A DNA stretch of 64,000 bases from Tritrichomonas musculus. Taxonomy: Eukaryota; Parabasalia; Tritrichomonadida; Tritrichomonadidae. The stretch lies in the NCBI GenBank assembly GCA_039105265.1, contig JAPFFF010000037.1, forward strand, positions 186,001 through 250,000. Direction: 5' to 3'. Numbering within the stretch: the first letter of the stretch is position 1; the number at the start of each line of letters is the position of its first letter. A model generated the notes under the pieces. That model was not told the origin of the DNA. It worked only from the letters and a program-made list of their open reading frames with translations, and did not search any database. Of the stretch, positions 40,176 through 48,753 are shown piece after piece. Both the position numbers and the translations under genes were made by a program.

Positions 40176-40856
40176 TCACTCACAGCAATCTTTATATAGA
40201 AGCCAGCATTTTTTAGAAGATGGTTTTTCATCAGCGAATTTCAAGAAGATTTCTTCACATGGTAAATTTTTATACGTTATCCATATACTTCTTGATGGTG
40301 GATCATCAATAACTTTTGCTGACATTAAACACATTTTGGGATTTTGTTCGTCAATTAATGCTGGTGGTTGATCAGCGACAATATAAAAAGATTCTCCACC
40401 GTTAGGATAAATATTTTGAATGATCTGTTCAGATATTAAATTCGGCGGATATGTTAATAATTTCCAATCAAAAATAGATCCAGTAATATAATTCTTCCGT
40501 AAAAGCGAAACAAACTGATCCCGTTTTAAGAAGGTACTGTGGAACTCTGGTGCCGAAATTATTTTTTCTAGAACTTCTTCGTCCCAATCAATAAATAACG
40601 CAAAAAGAAATGGATTAATTACTATCCTATCATTAAACAAAATTATTCCAGCTGGGCGAAGTAGTGGGTAAGCAATCATATTCATGTGGATGTTTGTTGA
40701 AATGCAATGAATTATTGATAAAAAACCTGTTAAAGTCTGAGTAAAAGAATTTTTTTCATTTGAGTTCGATAAAAAGGCTTGTATCTGAAGAACTTTTTCG
40801 TTAAATTCGAGAGATGCCGGAATATTTTTAAATGTGTGTATTTTGATTGATATCAT
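40176..40856 (-). CDS. Hypothetical protein
   Basis: The product is 226 residues and I do not recognise it. It has mixed alpha/beta composition, several hydrophobic strands (FLSIIHCISTNIHMNMIAYPLL, about 45-66; IILFNDRIVINPFLFALFIDW, about 71-91) and a Cys-containing end (KKCWLLYKDCCE). No signal peptide, membrane helix of full length, or known motif is visible. The left terminal repeat of the DDE transposon starts only 18 bases upstream of the ATG, so the transposon sits in this gene's promoter and may have altered its expression. Confidence 0.55.
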   Translation of the reverse strand: MISIKIHTFKNIPASLEFNEKVLQIQAFLSNSNEKNSFTQTLTGFLSIIHCISTNIHMNMIAYPLLRPAGIILFNDRIVINPFLFALFIDWDEEVLEKIISAPEFHSTFLKRDQFVSLLRKNYITGSIFDWKLLTYPPNLISEQIIQNIYPNGGESFYIVADQPPALIDEQNPKMCLMSAKVIDDPPSRSIWITYKNLPCEEIFLKFADEKPSSKKCWLLYKDCCE

Positions 40857-40873
40857 ATAACCATTTGTTGAAG

Positions 40874-40907
40874 AACTTTAGAATCCCCTCAATTTAACCA
40901 TAGAATC
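40874..40907 (+). repeat. Left terminal inverted repeat of the DDE transposon
   Basis: This segment matches the complement of 43548-43581 with a few mismatches and a single-base gap. It lies directly upstream of the hypothetical gene on the minus strand. Confidence 0.65.
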
Positions 40908-41057
40908 TTATGAATCTTTTTGAATGAATTTTCTCAAAATTATGAAATATTTTCTAATGTTTAAACTTTTTGAAAAAAACATTCTATAGTAAAAATGTAA
41001 AAATTGTGATATTTTATTCAAAAATTGAGATAAATTAATATAAAAAGAGAACGTTTA

Positions 41058-41062
41058 TCATA
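41058..41062 (+). promoter_or_regulatory. Initiator-like TCATA before the transposase gene
   Basis: TCATA fits TCA-Y-(T/A), 11 bases before the ATG at 41074. The transposase may carry its own host-type promoter. Confidence 0.3.
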
Positions 41063-41073
41063 GTTGGTCGATT

Positions 41074-42684
41074 ATGATTGCATCCCAAAAGCCAATTATT
41101 CAATGGACTAATGAAGAACAATCGATTTTAAGCGATATTCAAATGTCAATATTCCAAATGAAAGTATCAGGAGAAACAGTCAGATCAATTACTCAAAAAT
41201 ATAATTTATGTATATCAAATGTCTATGTTTCAGTTTTATCAACAATTCGAGGCGACCGTTGGACACCTGGAGAATCCAAGGGAGGATGTCCAAGTTACCT
41301 TGGAGATGTTGAAAAGAGTATATTAAAACAAGAAATTATTAATAGAGCTATAGATATGAACTGCGCAAAAACTATAGAAGTTATACAAACAGCAATCGAA
41401 CTAAGAGAGAAAAGATACAACCGAGCAAAATTTTTAATTAAATGTTTAGAAAATTCAGATTTTAAGCCAAAATCATACGAAGAATTATTAAAACAATTAT
41501 TTCCTTATGCGCCATCAAGCTCCTGGATTACAAATTTTTCAAAATCTAACAATTTAATAATTAAAAATCCGATTACCATCGAAGAAGCAAGAAGAAAAAA
41601 TTGCAACTTTAATAATGTTAATGATTTTTATGCAAAAAATTATGAAATTTTATCAAATACTCATCCGCGATTAATTTGGAATGCTGATGAAAGTTCGCAT
41701 TCTAGTACGAGACAATTTAAAGTGTTAACTGGAAATGACCTGAATTCATTTTCATCAGAAGGAAGATGCTCTATTCCACACATTACTACAATGTTTTGTT
41801 ATAACGCGCAAGGCGACAGAATGAAACCATTTGTCATTATACCGAAAATAGATTTATTACCGTTTCCATTTTTAAGCGACTTTAACGCTTATTTTGCTAC
41901 TCAAAGTAACGGATGGATGACCAAGACTTTGTTCAGCGTTTGGGCCATCCATTTCGTAAGTGAGTTAAATTTAATAAGGTTGACATTGCCACCAGAAATA
42001 AGAAACAAAAAAGCTGTTTTAATACTTGACAACCACTCTTCGAGAGTTAATTCTTTTGCTATAGAATTTTTAAGCAAGCATAATATTAAGGTCATTACTT
42101 TGCCTGCACATTGCAGTCACGTCCTGCAGCCTTTTGATGTCGGATGTGCAGCTTGTTTAAAAGCAAAAATCACGAAAGCTAAACTACTCAATGATGAACA
42201 AAAAATTGTTAGGCATTTTGTTTTTCTTTCTACAAAAATTGCAAGAGCGAGATATGGAATTGTATCTGCAATCATAAATGCATGGTTTGAAATACCTTTA
42301 AGCACATTACAAAACTCCTGGGAAAAAGCTGGCATTTTCCCATTCAATCCTCAAAAGGGATTAACAAATCCATTGACAAACAAAACTGTTATTCCGGTTC
42401 AAACAAATAATCGATTTTCAATTGCAAATTCAACTTTAACAGATGATGAAATGCGCTTGAAATTGGCAAATAAATGTTATGATAACGAAATTACAAATGT
42501 AGATGAAATTCCTAAACCAAATTATGATAATTTTAAACTTGATTTCAAAATAAATGTTACTCAAACACAAGGCGTTTTATTATCAGTATTTCCAAATATC
42601 ATAGATGAAGTTCAGCCTAACAATTTCCAAATTGTATTTGAAGAAAGCATTTCACTGCAGCAATTTAATGTAAATCAACAATAA
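41074..42684 (+). CDS. Transposase, DDE_1 (pogo/Tigger/CENP-B-like) family
   Basis: The product is 536 residues. The N-terminus (about 8-130) has helix-turn-helix-like DNA-binding sequence (SGETVRSITQKYNLCISNVYV, then a second possible HTH about 85-135). The catalytic core carries WNADES with Asp205, LILDNHSS with Asp319, and LQPFDVGC with Asp355. The last two have 35 residues between them, a DD35D-like arrangement, and the LPAHCSHVLQPFD context is typical of the DDE_1 family. All three acidic residues and the whole frame are intact. The C-terminal 90 residues are Asn/Thr-rich and look unstructured. It would cut and join the element's ends by a cut-and-paste mechanism. Family is confident; present activity is inference. 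Confidence 0.87.
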   Translation: MIASQKPIIQWTNEEQSILSDIQMSIFQMKVSGETVRSITQKYNLCISNVYVSVLSTIRGDRWTPGESKGGCPSYLGDVEKSILKQEIINRAIDMNCAKTIEVIQTAIELREKRYNRAKFLIKCLENSDFKPKSYEELLKQLFPYAPSSSWITNFSKSNNLIIKNPITIEEARRKNCNFNNVNDFYAKNYEILSNTHPRLIWNADESSHSSTRQFKVLTGNDLNSFSSEGRCSIPHITTMFCYNAQGDRMKPFVIIPKIDLLPFPFLSDFNAYFATQSNGWMTKTLFSVWAIHFVSELNLIRLTLPPEIRNKKAVLILDNHSSRVNSFAIEFLSKHNIKVITLPAHCSHVLQPFDVGCAACLKAKITKAKLLNDEQKIVRHFVFLSTKIARARYGIVSAIINAWFEIPLSTLQNSWEKAGIFPFNPQKGLTNPLTNKTVIPVQTNNRFSIANSTLTDDEMRLKLANKCYDNEITNVDEIPKPNYDNFKLDFKINVTQTQGVLLSVFPNIIDEVQPNNFQIVFEESISLQQFNVNQQ

Positions 42685-42744
42685 AAATCATATTGATTAA
42701 TTTTATTTCATTTTTATCTCACAAGTTATTATTAAAATACATAT

Positions 42745-43280
42745 TGACAAAAGCAGATAAACAAATAAAATCAACCAGACTAAAAACAAGCAAAAAGAAT
42801 CAACCGGACAAAAGTTGATAAACAAATATAATCAACCGGACTAATAATTAAACAAAAAGAATCAACCGGACAAAAGTTGATAAACAAATATAATCAACCG
42901 GACTAATAATTAAGCTAATATAATCAACCGGACTAATAATTAAGCAAATAAAATCAACCGGACTAATAATTAAACAAAAAGAATCAACCGGACAAAAGTT
43001 GTTAAACAAAGAGAATCAACCGGACTAATAATTAAGCTAATATAATCAACCGGACTAATAATTAAGCAAATAAAATCAACCGGACTAATAATTAAACAAA
43101 AAGATTCAACCGGACAAAAGTTGATAAACAAAGAGAATCAACCGGACTAATAATTAAGCTAATATAATCAACCGGACTAATAATTAAACAAAAAGAATCA
43201 ACCGGACAAAAGTTGATAAACAAATATAATCAACCGGAATAATAATTAAACAAAAAGAATCAACCGGACTAAAAACAGAC
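42745..43280. repeat. Satellite array of 30- and 32-base units (AATCAACCGGAC)
   Basis: About 17 units share the core AATCAACCGGAC. Two forms alternate: a 32-base form continuing AAAAGTTGATAAA and a 30-base form continuing TAATAATTAA followed by A or G. Units repeat in a higher-order pattern of four (30+30+32+30 = 122 bases): the variant beginning CTAATATAATC recurs at every fourth unit. The array lies between the transposase stop and the right terminal repeat, so it belongs to the transposon. The first and last units are degenerate. Confidence 0.9.
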
Positions 43281-43539
43281 AAAGTTAACGAAACTAAAAA
43301 TGAAATAAAGATTAATCAATTTATGATACTAATAAAGAAAACCTTATTTTTTATTTTTACATATTATTTTATGTTAATAAGTTAGATAAAACTATTTTTT
43401 TATTTTAGTTTTAATGATTTTAGTATAGATATATTCAAAATTATATTTCAACGATAAGAACTAAAAATTGAATGTAATATATTCAATATTATTTGAATAA
43501 ACTAATTTAATTTTTTCTATACTTTTTAAAAGAAAAAAT

Positions 43540-43581
43540 AATTGAGAGGATTCTATAGTTAATTGAGAGGATTCCATAGTT
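43540..43581 (-). repeat. Right terminal repeat, two tandem 21-base units
   Basis: AATTGAGAGGATTCTATAGTT is followed directly by the same 21 bases with one change (TTC-TAT to TTC-CAT). The complement of this pair matches the left end of the transposon. Confidence 0.7.
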
Positions 43582-43995
43582 TTTCAAAAGATGGTAAAAT
43601 TTCAATTTCAATTAATTTTGATGGATTATTCAAATATTAACAGACCATTCAATTTGAATTTCAATATAGACCAAATTGAATAATTGTTTTCTTGTACAGC
43701 AAGCTTGTTGATATGAATATTTCACTATTGTGTTAAATTTTTTAAACTTTTTTCATGTTGGAATCATTTTCCCCTCACTTGGTTTACTAGTTTCAGGGCA
43801 TGGTTTTTATATTTTTTGTAAACTACACAATATTGAATAAACTCATAGAATATATGTTTCAATGTATCATTTTTCGAAAAAAAGTTTTGGTTAAAATCCA
43901 ACAAATTTATCCTTAACGATCAAAGACGAAAAATACAAGAAAAAAGTTTAAAAAATTAAACACAATAGAGAAATATTGTTTTTTATCCTATAGTT

Positions 43996-44102
43996 TAAAC
44001 TTTGTTTTTTAATTGTCGCGTGAAAAAAATAAATCATTCAATATTTGAAACAAATTCTAAGAAACCGTAAGTTTACACGCGAAAATTAAAAAACAAAGTT
44101 TA
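43996..44102. repeat. Inverted repeat, 27-base arms with 53-base loop
   Basis: TAAACTTTGTTTTTTAATTG followed by TCGCGTG (43996-44022) pairs with 44076-44102 with one mismatch. The CGCG inside each arm is unusual for this AT-rich stretch. It may be a small MITE or a foldback sequence; no coding capacity. Confidence 0.75.
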
Positions 44103-44103
44103 C

Positions 44104-44218
44104 TGGAAAACCTTCCTACCAATGGAAAACCACCCTACCATTTTTATTCACCTATTTTTGGCCTTTAATGGTGGCAAAAAGTACGTTGGTGGAAAACCCA
44201 CCTACCATTTTCTATTCA
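44104..44218. repeat. Three direct copies of TGGAAAACC-NN-CCTACCA
   Basis: Copies start at 44104, 44123 and 44190. The second and third continue with TTTT and ATTCA, giving about 28 shared positions. They begin two bases after the inverted repeat and end about 115 bases before the candidate RNA. They could be element ends or promoter elements; the sequence alone does not decide. Confidence 0.65.
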
Positions 44219-44330
44219 ATTTTTCGATAAAAAAATTGAATAGATTGCATTTTTAAATACTAATATCTAAATATAAAATAAATATTTTTTAAATAATCCT
44301 ATATTCTGAAATAGTATAGATTTCTATTGT

Positions 44331-44460
44331 AGGTGTTCCGGAGTGAGAAACCCTGAAGTAGCGCAAGCTCAAAGCGAATCGTAGATGAGCTTGTAATGAA
44401 GAGGTGTATGCTGGTCAAAAGAAGAAAGCGCAGCCTATACTATGCTACTTCTGATAATTC
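44331..44460 (+). ncRNA. Candidate structured non-coding RNA
   Basis: This 130-base patch is visibly richer in G and C than its surroundings and has nested complementary segments: GAAGTAGC (44355-44362) with GCTACTTC (44444-44451) as a closing stem, CAAGCTC (44364-44370) with GAGCTTG (44387-44393) inside it, and GCTG (44410-44413) with CAGC (44431-44434). The result is a three-way junction. All frames contain stops within it or nearby. I could not match it to 5S rRNA, tRNA, U1-U6, SRP or RNase P by their conserved motifs. The strand is ambiguous because stems read on both. Confidence 0.35.
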
Positions 44461-44492
44461 TTCTTCAATATGAGAGTTGAATTGGTGTGTAA

Positions 44493-44740
44493 ATAATAGG
44501 TTTATATGTTAATTATGATGGTGATGCATCTGTTTTAACAACATTATCCGAGATTGATAAAAAATCTAAGGTTACAGCTTCAGTAAAAATGAGTGATATT
44601 ACATTAGAATATGAAAATTTTGGTTTGAAAAGCATTTGAGAGGTTATAGAGAAAGTTATGTTGCATTAAAAGAAAATTCAATGGTACAAGAAAATCCAAA
44701 AAGGATTTGATTTTACATTACATGGTTCTATTACATATTA
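44493..44740 (+). pseudogene. Frameshifted coding remnant
   Basis: An open stretch from 44493 to 44639 encodes protein-like sequence (NYDGDASVLTTLSEIDKKS, then VKMSDITLEYENFGLK). At the stop the reading continues in another frame (HLRGYRESYVALKENSM) and then in a third (GFDFTLHGSITY). Such continuity across frames suggests a decayed gene. I do not recognise the family, and no start or clear end is visible. Confidence 0.35.
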
Positions 44741-45155
44741 AATGATTATTTATGAATATATAGATAAATATCATGTCAATATCAATTTGCTATATGCAAA
44801 AATTTTTCTCCATACATTTGTATGTTGCACGAAGCTTATTCTATATTACCACATATAGTTATGGAATGAAACATCTGAAATCATTGCTGATTAAATTGGA
44901 ATGACTCCAATTAATCTATAACTTCAATTCATGATTTCGATCTAAACAATTATAAATTTAATATGAGTTTATTTTGCAAAATATCAAATAAAATTCAATT
45001 CAAATTGAATAAAAATTTTTTCACTGTGTTACTTTGAGTATACGAATGATGAGGATAGATATAATGCATGAATTGGAGACAACAAATAGCATTAGATGCT
45101 ATAAACCAAATTTTATGATTCGAAAATACTCTAAACAATATTCTCTAAACTTTTT

Positions 45156-45790
45156 TTATATATTGATAATATTATAAAAACATCTATTGTACTTCATATT
45201 TATAACATAATGAATATGTTCATACAAATTAGCAAAACTTTTTTGATTTAAAAATTGTTGTTCATAAACATTATGATGAAATGAAATACCAATACGTTTG
45301 TTTAAAGATTTCAATTTCAAATCCAAAAAAAGTATGTTATTAGATTCTTTTGGTATCAGACAACTTTTCAAAAAGCTTTGTGATGAAATTACAATGATGA
45401 ATTTAAAATAGTGACTTGCCAATTGGATATTTGCTATGGTTTGGAAGGCTTGTGAGACTAATGTGAAGTATAAACTATAGATTCAATGGATTCCACTTCT
45501 GACCAATTTTGAGTAATTGAGGTAAGTTTGATACACCATTAAAAAATGAGGTCTCTGGTGGACATAATTAGATGTCCCAATAGATTATAGAGTTGATGAT
45601 AATCGGATTGACCTAATGGTATTGATTTATCATCATTAGTTTCTCCCAAAATCACATCAGAATCGAATTGTCAATGATTCATAATGATCATTCTCATCAG
45701 CAATATTTCTTGAGACCTCCTTGTCTTCCATTTCATCAGAGATATATGACAATGACCAGCTGTATTTCTTCTGGAATGTTATGCTTCAAT
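45156..45790 (-). pseudogene. Decayed coding remnant(s) on the minus strand
   Basis: From 45790 downwards protein-like segments occur in different frames: SDEMEDKEVSRNIADENDHY, then VILGETNDDKSIPLGQSDYH and HQLYNLLGHLIMSTRDLIF after a shift. Further on lies an 88-residue open frame (45422-45156) containing HYFKFIIVISSQSFLKSCL. Stops separate the parts. These may be one broken gene or two; the family is not recognisable. Confidence 0.3.
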
Positions 45791-47151
45791 GACACTTTGA
45801 ATATGATTTGGATTCTGCTAACACATTTTAAGTATGTGAGGTTTTAACTCATGTTGTAGAATTTGAGAATTTCGTATCAATTCACAACATCAACATTAGT
45901 CATAAAACTACAATAATGAAGCACATCAATACTATATTTAATACTAGAAAATTATTCAAACAATACTTATATAATTAATTATGCATTCAACTATATCTAA
46001 GTTGCCTCTATTTAAATTTATGTGTGAATTAATTATATAAACAAACTCTTTAGTGTTTCATAATACTAGTATTCTATAAATTTCTGAATTTCACTTTTGC
46101 TATCTCCAAAGTTTACAGAAATATGATTGATTGCACATTATTTATATATTCTTTACTATCAAAAGATGATATAATATTAATGAAAATGAATGATAATGTT
46201 TGATCCAACCGTAACAGAGTTTTTTAATACAATATGAGCCGTTGTTTTTAGATTTTTCAGATTGTTAGTTTTAGAAGTGATTGCAATGGAACATTATATT
46301 AAACCTATAAGTCAGCTTGCCATTTTGAGATTCGATATGAAAAAAGCTATTTTTTTACTTCAGATATTCGATTATCTGTATAAAAAACTGAGATTTCCAT
46401 AAAGTCGAATTCAAAATGCTTGAAACAACATTCAATTTTTTCAAAGTTTCTCAGAAAAAAAAATTCAACCTAGGACAAATTGACATTAAAAATTTATAGA
46501 TTTGACCTCAACATATTCAGAAAGTTTGTCTTAAGCCATTTGAATCATACTTTAGTATCATATATGAAATGTGATCTAAAAAATGACATTTTGAGATTTT
46601 TACATATTTATCTTTTTTATGATTAGCATTTATGGTTTCAAAATATATCAAAATAAGTAATATGATGTATTGATACTTATTTTAAGATTAAAATCAAAAA
46701 ATACATGTTTTTTATGAAATCTAGAAAATTAATAACGATCATAAATTTATCAAAAAGTTAAAAAGAAATTTCAAATCAAAAGTTGTGAATTTAAATGCTT
46801 TATCTCTGAAATTGATCTTGAGTATCAGTGTATATTTCATTAATCAATATCAGAAAGTGAATCAATTATCGATCTCGAGAATCAGAAAATATCAAGCCTA
46901 CATTTAAGAAATGAGAAATATTATCAAACAATGAAAAATTGATTTTTTTTGAATTCTAATTCTCTCCATATAAAATGAAATAATATTTAATAAAAGATAA
47001 TTGTCGCCAATTTGATAAAAATTTCCATCAAAAACCAACGATAGAACCCGATGATATGAAAATAAAGAATATAAAACATTTAATTATCAATTAATTCAAA
47101 TAAACCTCTTTTTTATGAACAATTTTTGATACAAAAAAAGTTACTTCATTT

Positions 47152-47156
47152 TCATA
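47152..47156 (+). promoter_or_regulatory. Initiator-like TCATA before the CH-domain gene
   Basis: TCATA ends two bases before the ATG at 47159, and a second match (TCATT) lies at 47146-47150. Both fit TCA-Y-(T/A) and support the 47159 start. Confidence 0.4.
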
Positions 47157-47158
47157 AT

Positions 47159-48574
47159 ATGAGTAAAAAAGGTCTTTCACGTCCATCAGAAGAATGGATA
47201 CCACTCCAAATTAAAACATTTTCTCGTTGGGTTGCTGATCACTTGAGAGGAAATTCAGACTATACAGTTACAGATATTACAAAAGATTTAAAGAATGGCG
47301 TTGCTCTGGTTGAGCTTGCAAAGATCCTCACAGGGAAAGATGTTCCACGCCGTTGGGTGCATTCACCAAAATCAAACTATGAAATGGTTCAAAATTGCGA
47401 TTTGGCACTTGAAATGTTTAAAGGAGATGGTGTTAACTTTGTTTCTATTTCCGGTAAAGATGTCAACGATAACAATGAAAAACTTATCCTTGGATTAGTT
47501 TGGACCTTAATTTTGCACTACTTGGTTGGCAATACTGTTCGCAATGAAGATGAAGTTATGACATGGGCCATCCATCGTACAGCAAATTACGCTAATGTTC
47601 GTGATTTTTCTCCATATGGTTTATCTATGTGTGCTTTATTGGATTCTTATTATCCACAAAAGATTAATTACAATTCACTTAATCCAAAAGATAGTGAACA
47701 CAATGCCCAACTTGCTCAAAGAACTATGATAGATTTAGGTATTCCAGTTTATGTTGATCCAGAAGATATTGATAATCAAAGCCACATTGATCAAAAAGCA
47801 CTTATTACACAATTATCATCAATGCGAGCTGTATTGGAAGCTGAAAGTTCTAATCTTAAAATAAAAGAACGAACTGTATTGGGAGCTGAAAATTCTAATC
47901 TTGAAATAAAAGAACGAACTGTATTGGGAGCTGAAAATTCTAATCTTGTAATAAAAGAACGTTCTGCTTACATTTCTGAACAATCACTCGAAAGTAATGA
48001 TGATTCGGAACAATTTCATCAACAAGCTCTACCATTTATTAGCAAACCAGTAGATGGTGACAATAGTCAATATGCAGGAAGAAAATTCGGACTCATTATG
48101 ACTCTAAATGAGAGTGATTATAATGAAGGAAAACAAATGATTGAAGATGATCAAGTATTATTATTTGGAAATGATGTCGATTTTGCTCTTACACTTGAAA
48201 AAGATGGAAAACCTTTCTTAAACCCAGCAGGAGCTAGACTTAATCTTGCTGAACCAGATATTGAGCATGATGTTTATCAACAATTTACTTTCGGAAAAGG
48301 AACTTGGAACACTGTCATTGATTCATTCGTACGTAAAGGAATGGTTTGGGATGTAGCTGATGCTGATAATCTTGATCCACCAGCAGGAACGCCATTTTAT
48401 ATGTTCCCATTCCATGGAAGGCACAATCAACATTTCGTTTACAAAGATGGACTTATTTATGCTAAACAAAACGGAATGGTTGTTACTTATATTGGCGGCG
48501 ATATTCCTTTCCAAATGATGCCACCAAGTGCTGCACACAAGGCTAGGCAAACATTTAAGATTCAATTGCTTTAA
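47159..48574 (+). CDS. Double calponin-homology protein with C-terminal beta-trefoil-like domain
   Basis: The product is 471 residues from the ATG at 47159; the in-frame TTG at 47126 is rejected because homology begins at EEWIPLQIKTFSRWVADHL. CH1 covers about 14-125 (DLKNGVALVELAKIL, LILGLVWTLILHYLV) and CH2 about 130-230 (MTWAIHRTANYANVRDF, LSMCALLDSYYP), the actin-binding pair of alpha-actinin and filamin. Three 15-residue repeats (AENSNLEIKERTVLG) follow at about 228-272. Residues about 300-471 end with WDVAD, a glycine/proline turn, HNQHFVYKDGLIYAKQNG and QTFKIQLL, which fits a ricin-type beta-trefoil pattern. Linking actin to a carbohydrate or protein ligand is inference. The frame is intact. 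Confidence 0.8.
   Translation: MSKKGLSRPSEEWIPLQIKTFSRWVADHLRGNSDYTVTDITKDLKNGVALVELAKILTGKDVPRRWVHSPKSNYEMVQNCDLALEMFKGDGVNFVSISGKDVNDNNEKLILGLVWTLILHYLVGNTVRNEDEVMTWAIHRTANYANVRDFSPYGLSMCALLDSYYPQKINYNSLNPKDSEHNAQLAQRTMIDLGIPVYVDPEDIDNQSHIDQKALITQLSSMRAVLEAESSNLKIKERTVLGAENSNLEIKERTVLGAENSNLVIKERSAYISEQSLESNDDSEQFHQQALPFISKPVDGDNSQYAGRKFGLIMTLNESDYNEGKQMIEDDQVLLFGNDVDFALTLEKDGKPFLNPAGARLNLAEPDIEHDVYQQFTFGKGTWNTVIDSFVRKGMVWDVADADNLDPPAGTPFYMFPFHGRHNQHFVYKDGLIYAKQNGMVVTYIGGDIPFQMMPPSAAHKARQTFKIQLL
47840..47974 (+). repeat. Three tandem 45-base coding repeats
   Basis: The units start at 47840, 47885 and 47930 and each encodes 15 residues (AESSNLKIKERTVLG-like). The nucleotide sequences are nearly identical, so the expansion is recent. 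They lie in the linker between the CH pair and the C-terminal domain. Confidence 0.9.
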
Positions 48575-48753
48575 GTTAGTTTTTATAAAACTATTTTTTT
48601 TATGAAATGCGAAACCGATTTTTTAAATTTCTATTTATTTTTTTTCTAGTTGTATAAAATTACCCTACGCTTTAATAATGATTGATAAATAATTGAAATA
48701 AGATGTCGAACAAAATGGTAATGTTTTATTAAAAAAAGATATGCCGAGTTTGA

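Larger units (their letters stand above)
40874..43581 (+). mobile_element. DDE (pogo/Tigger-type) DNA transposon with inverted repeats
   Basis: The element is about 2.7 kb. The left end (40874-40907) reads AACTTTAGAATCCCCTCAAT and continues to CATAGAATC. The complement of the right end (43548-43581) reads AACTATGGAATCCTCTCAAT and continues to TATAGAATC. By eye about 29 of 34 positions agree with one gap. The right end is itself a tandem pair of 21-base units (43540-43581). Between the ends lie an intact 536-codon transposase gene and a 30/32-base satellite array. I cannot settle a target-site duplication. Intact frame plus recognisable ends suggest recent activity. Confidence 0.7.
43582..47158. 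other. 3.6-kb gene-poor region with repeats, remnants and a candidate RNA
   Basis: No intact gene is supported. It contains an inverted repeat near 44.0 kb, three GC-richer direct repeats near 44.1-44.2 kb, a candidate structured RNA near 44.4 kb, and coding remnants on both strands (44.5-44.7 and 45.2-45.8 kb). From 45.9 to 47.1 kb I see only AT-rich sequence. Confidence 0.6.

Noticed and set aside
44331-44460. 5S rRNA, tRNA, SRP RNA or RNase P RNA as identity of the candidate RNA
   Set aside because: None of the conserved motifs of these families is visible, so only a generic structured-RNA candidate is reported.
47126-47158. Start of the CH protein at TTG 47126
   Set aside because: ATG 47159 is followed by the CH-domain flank and has initiator-like motifs right before it.
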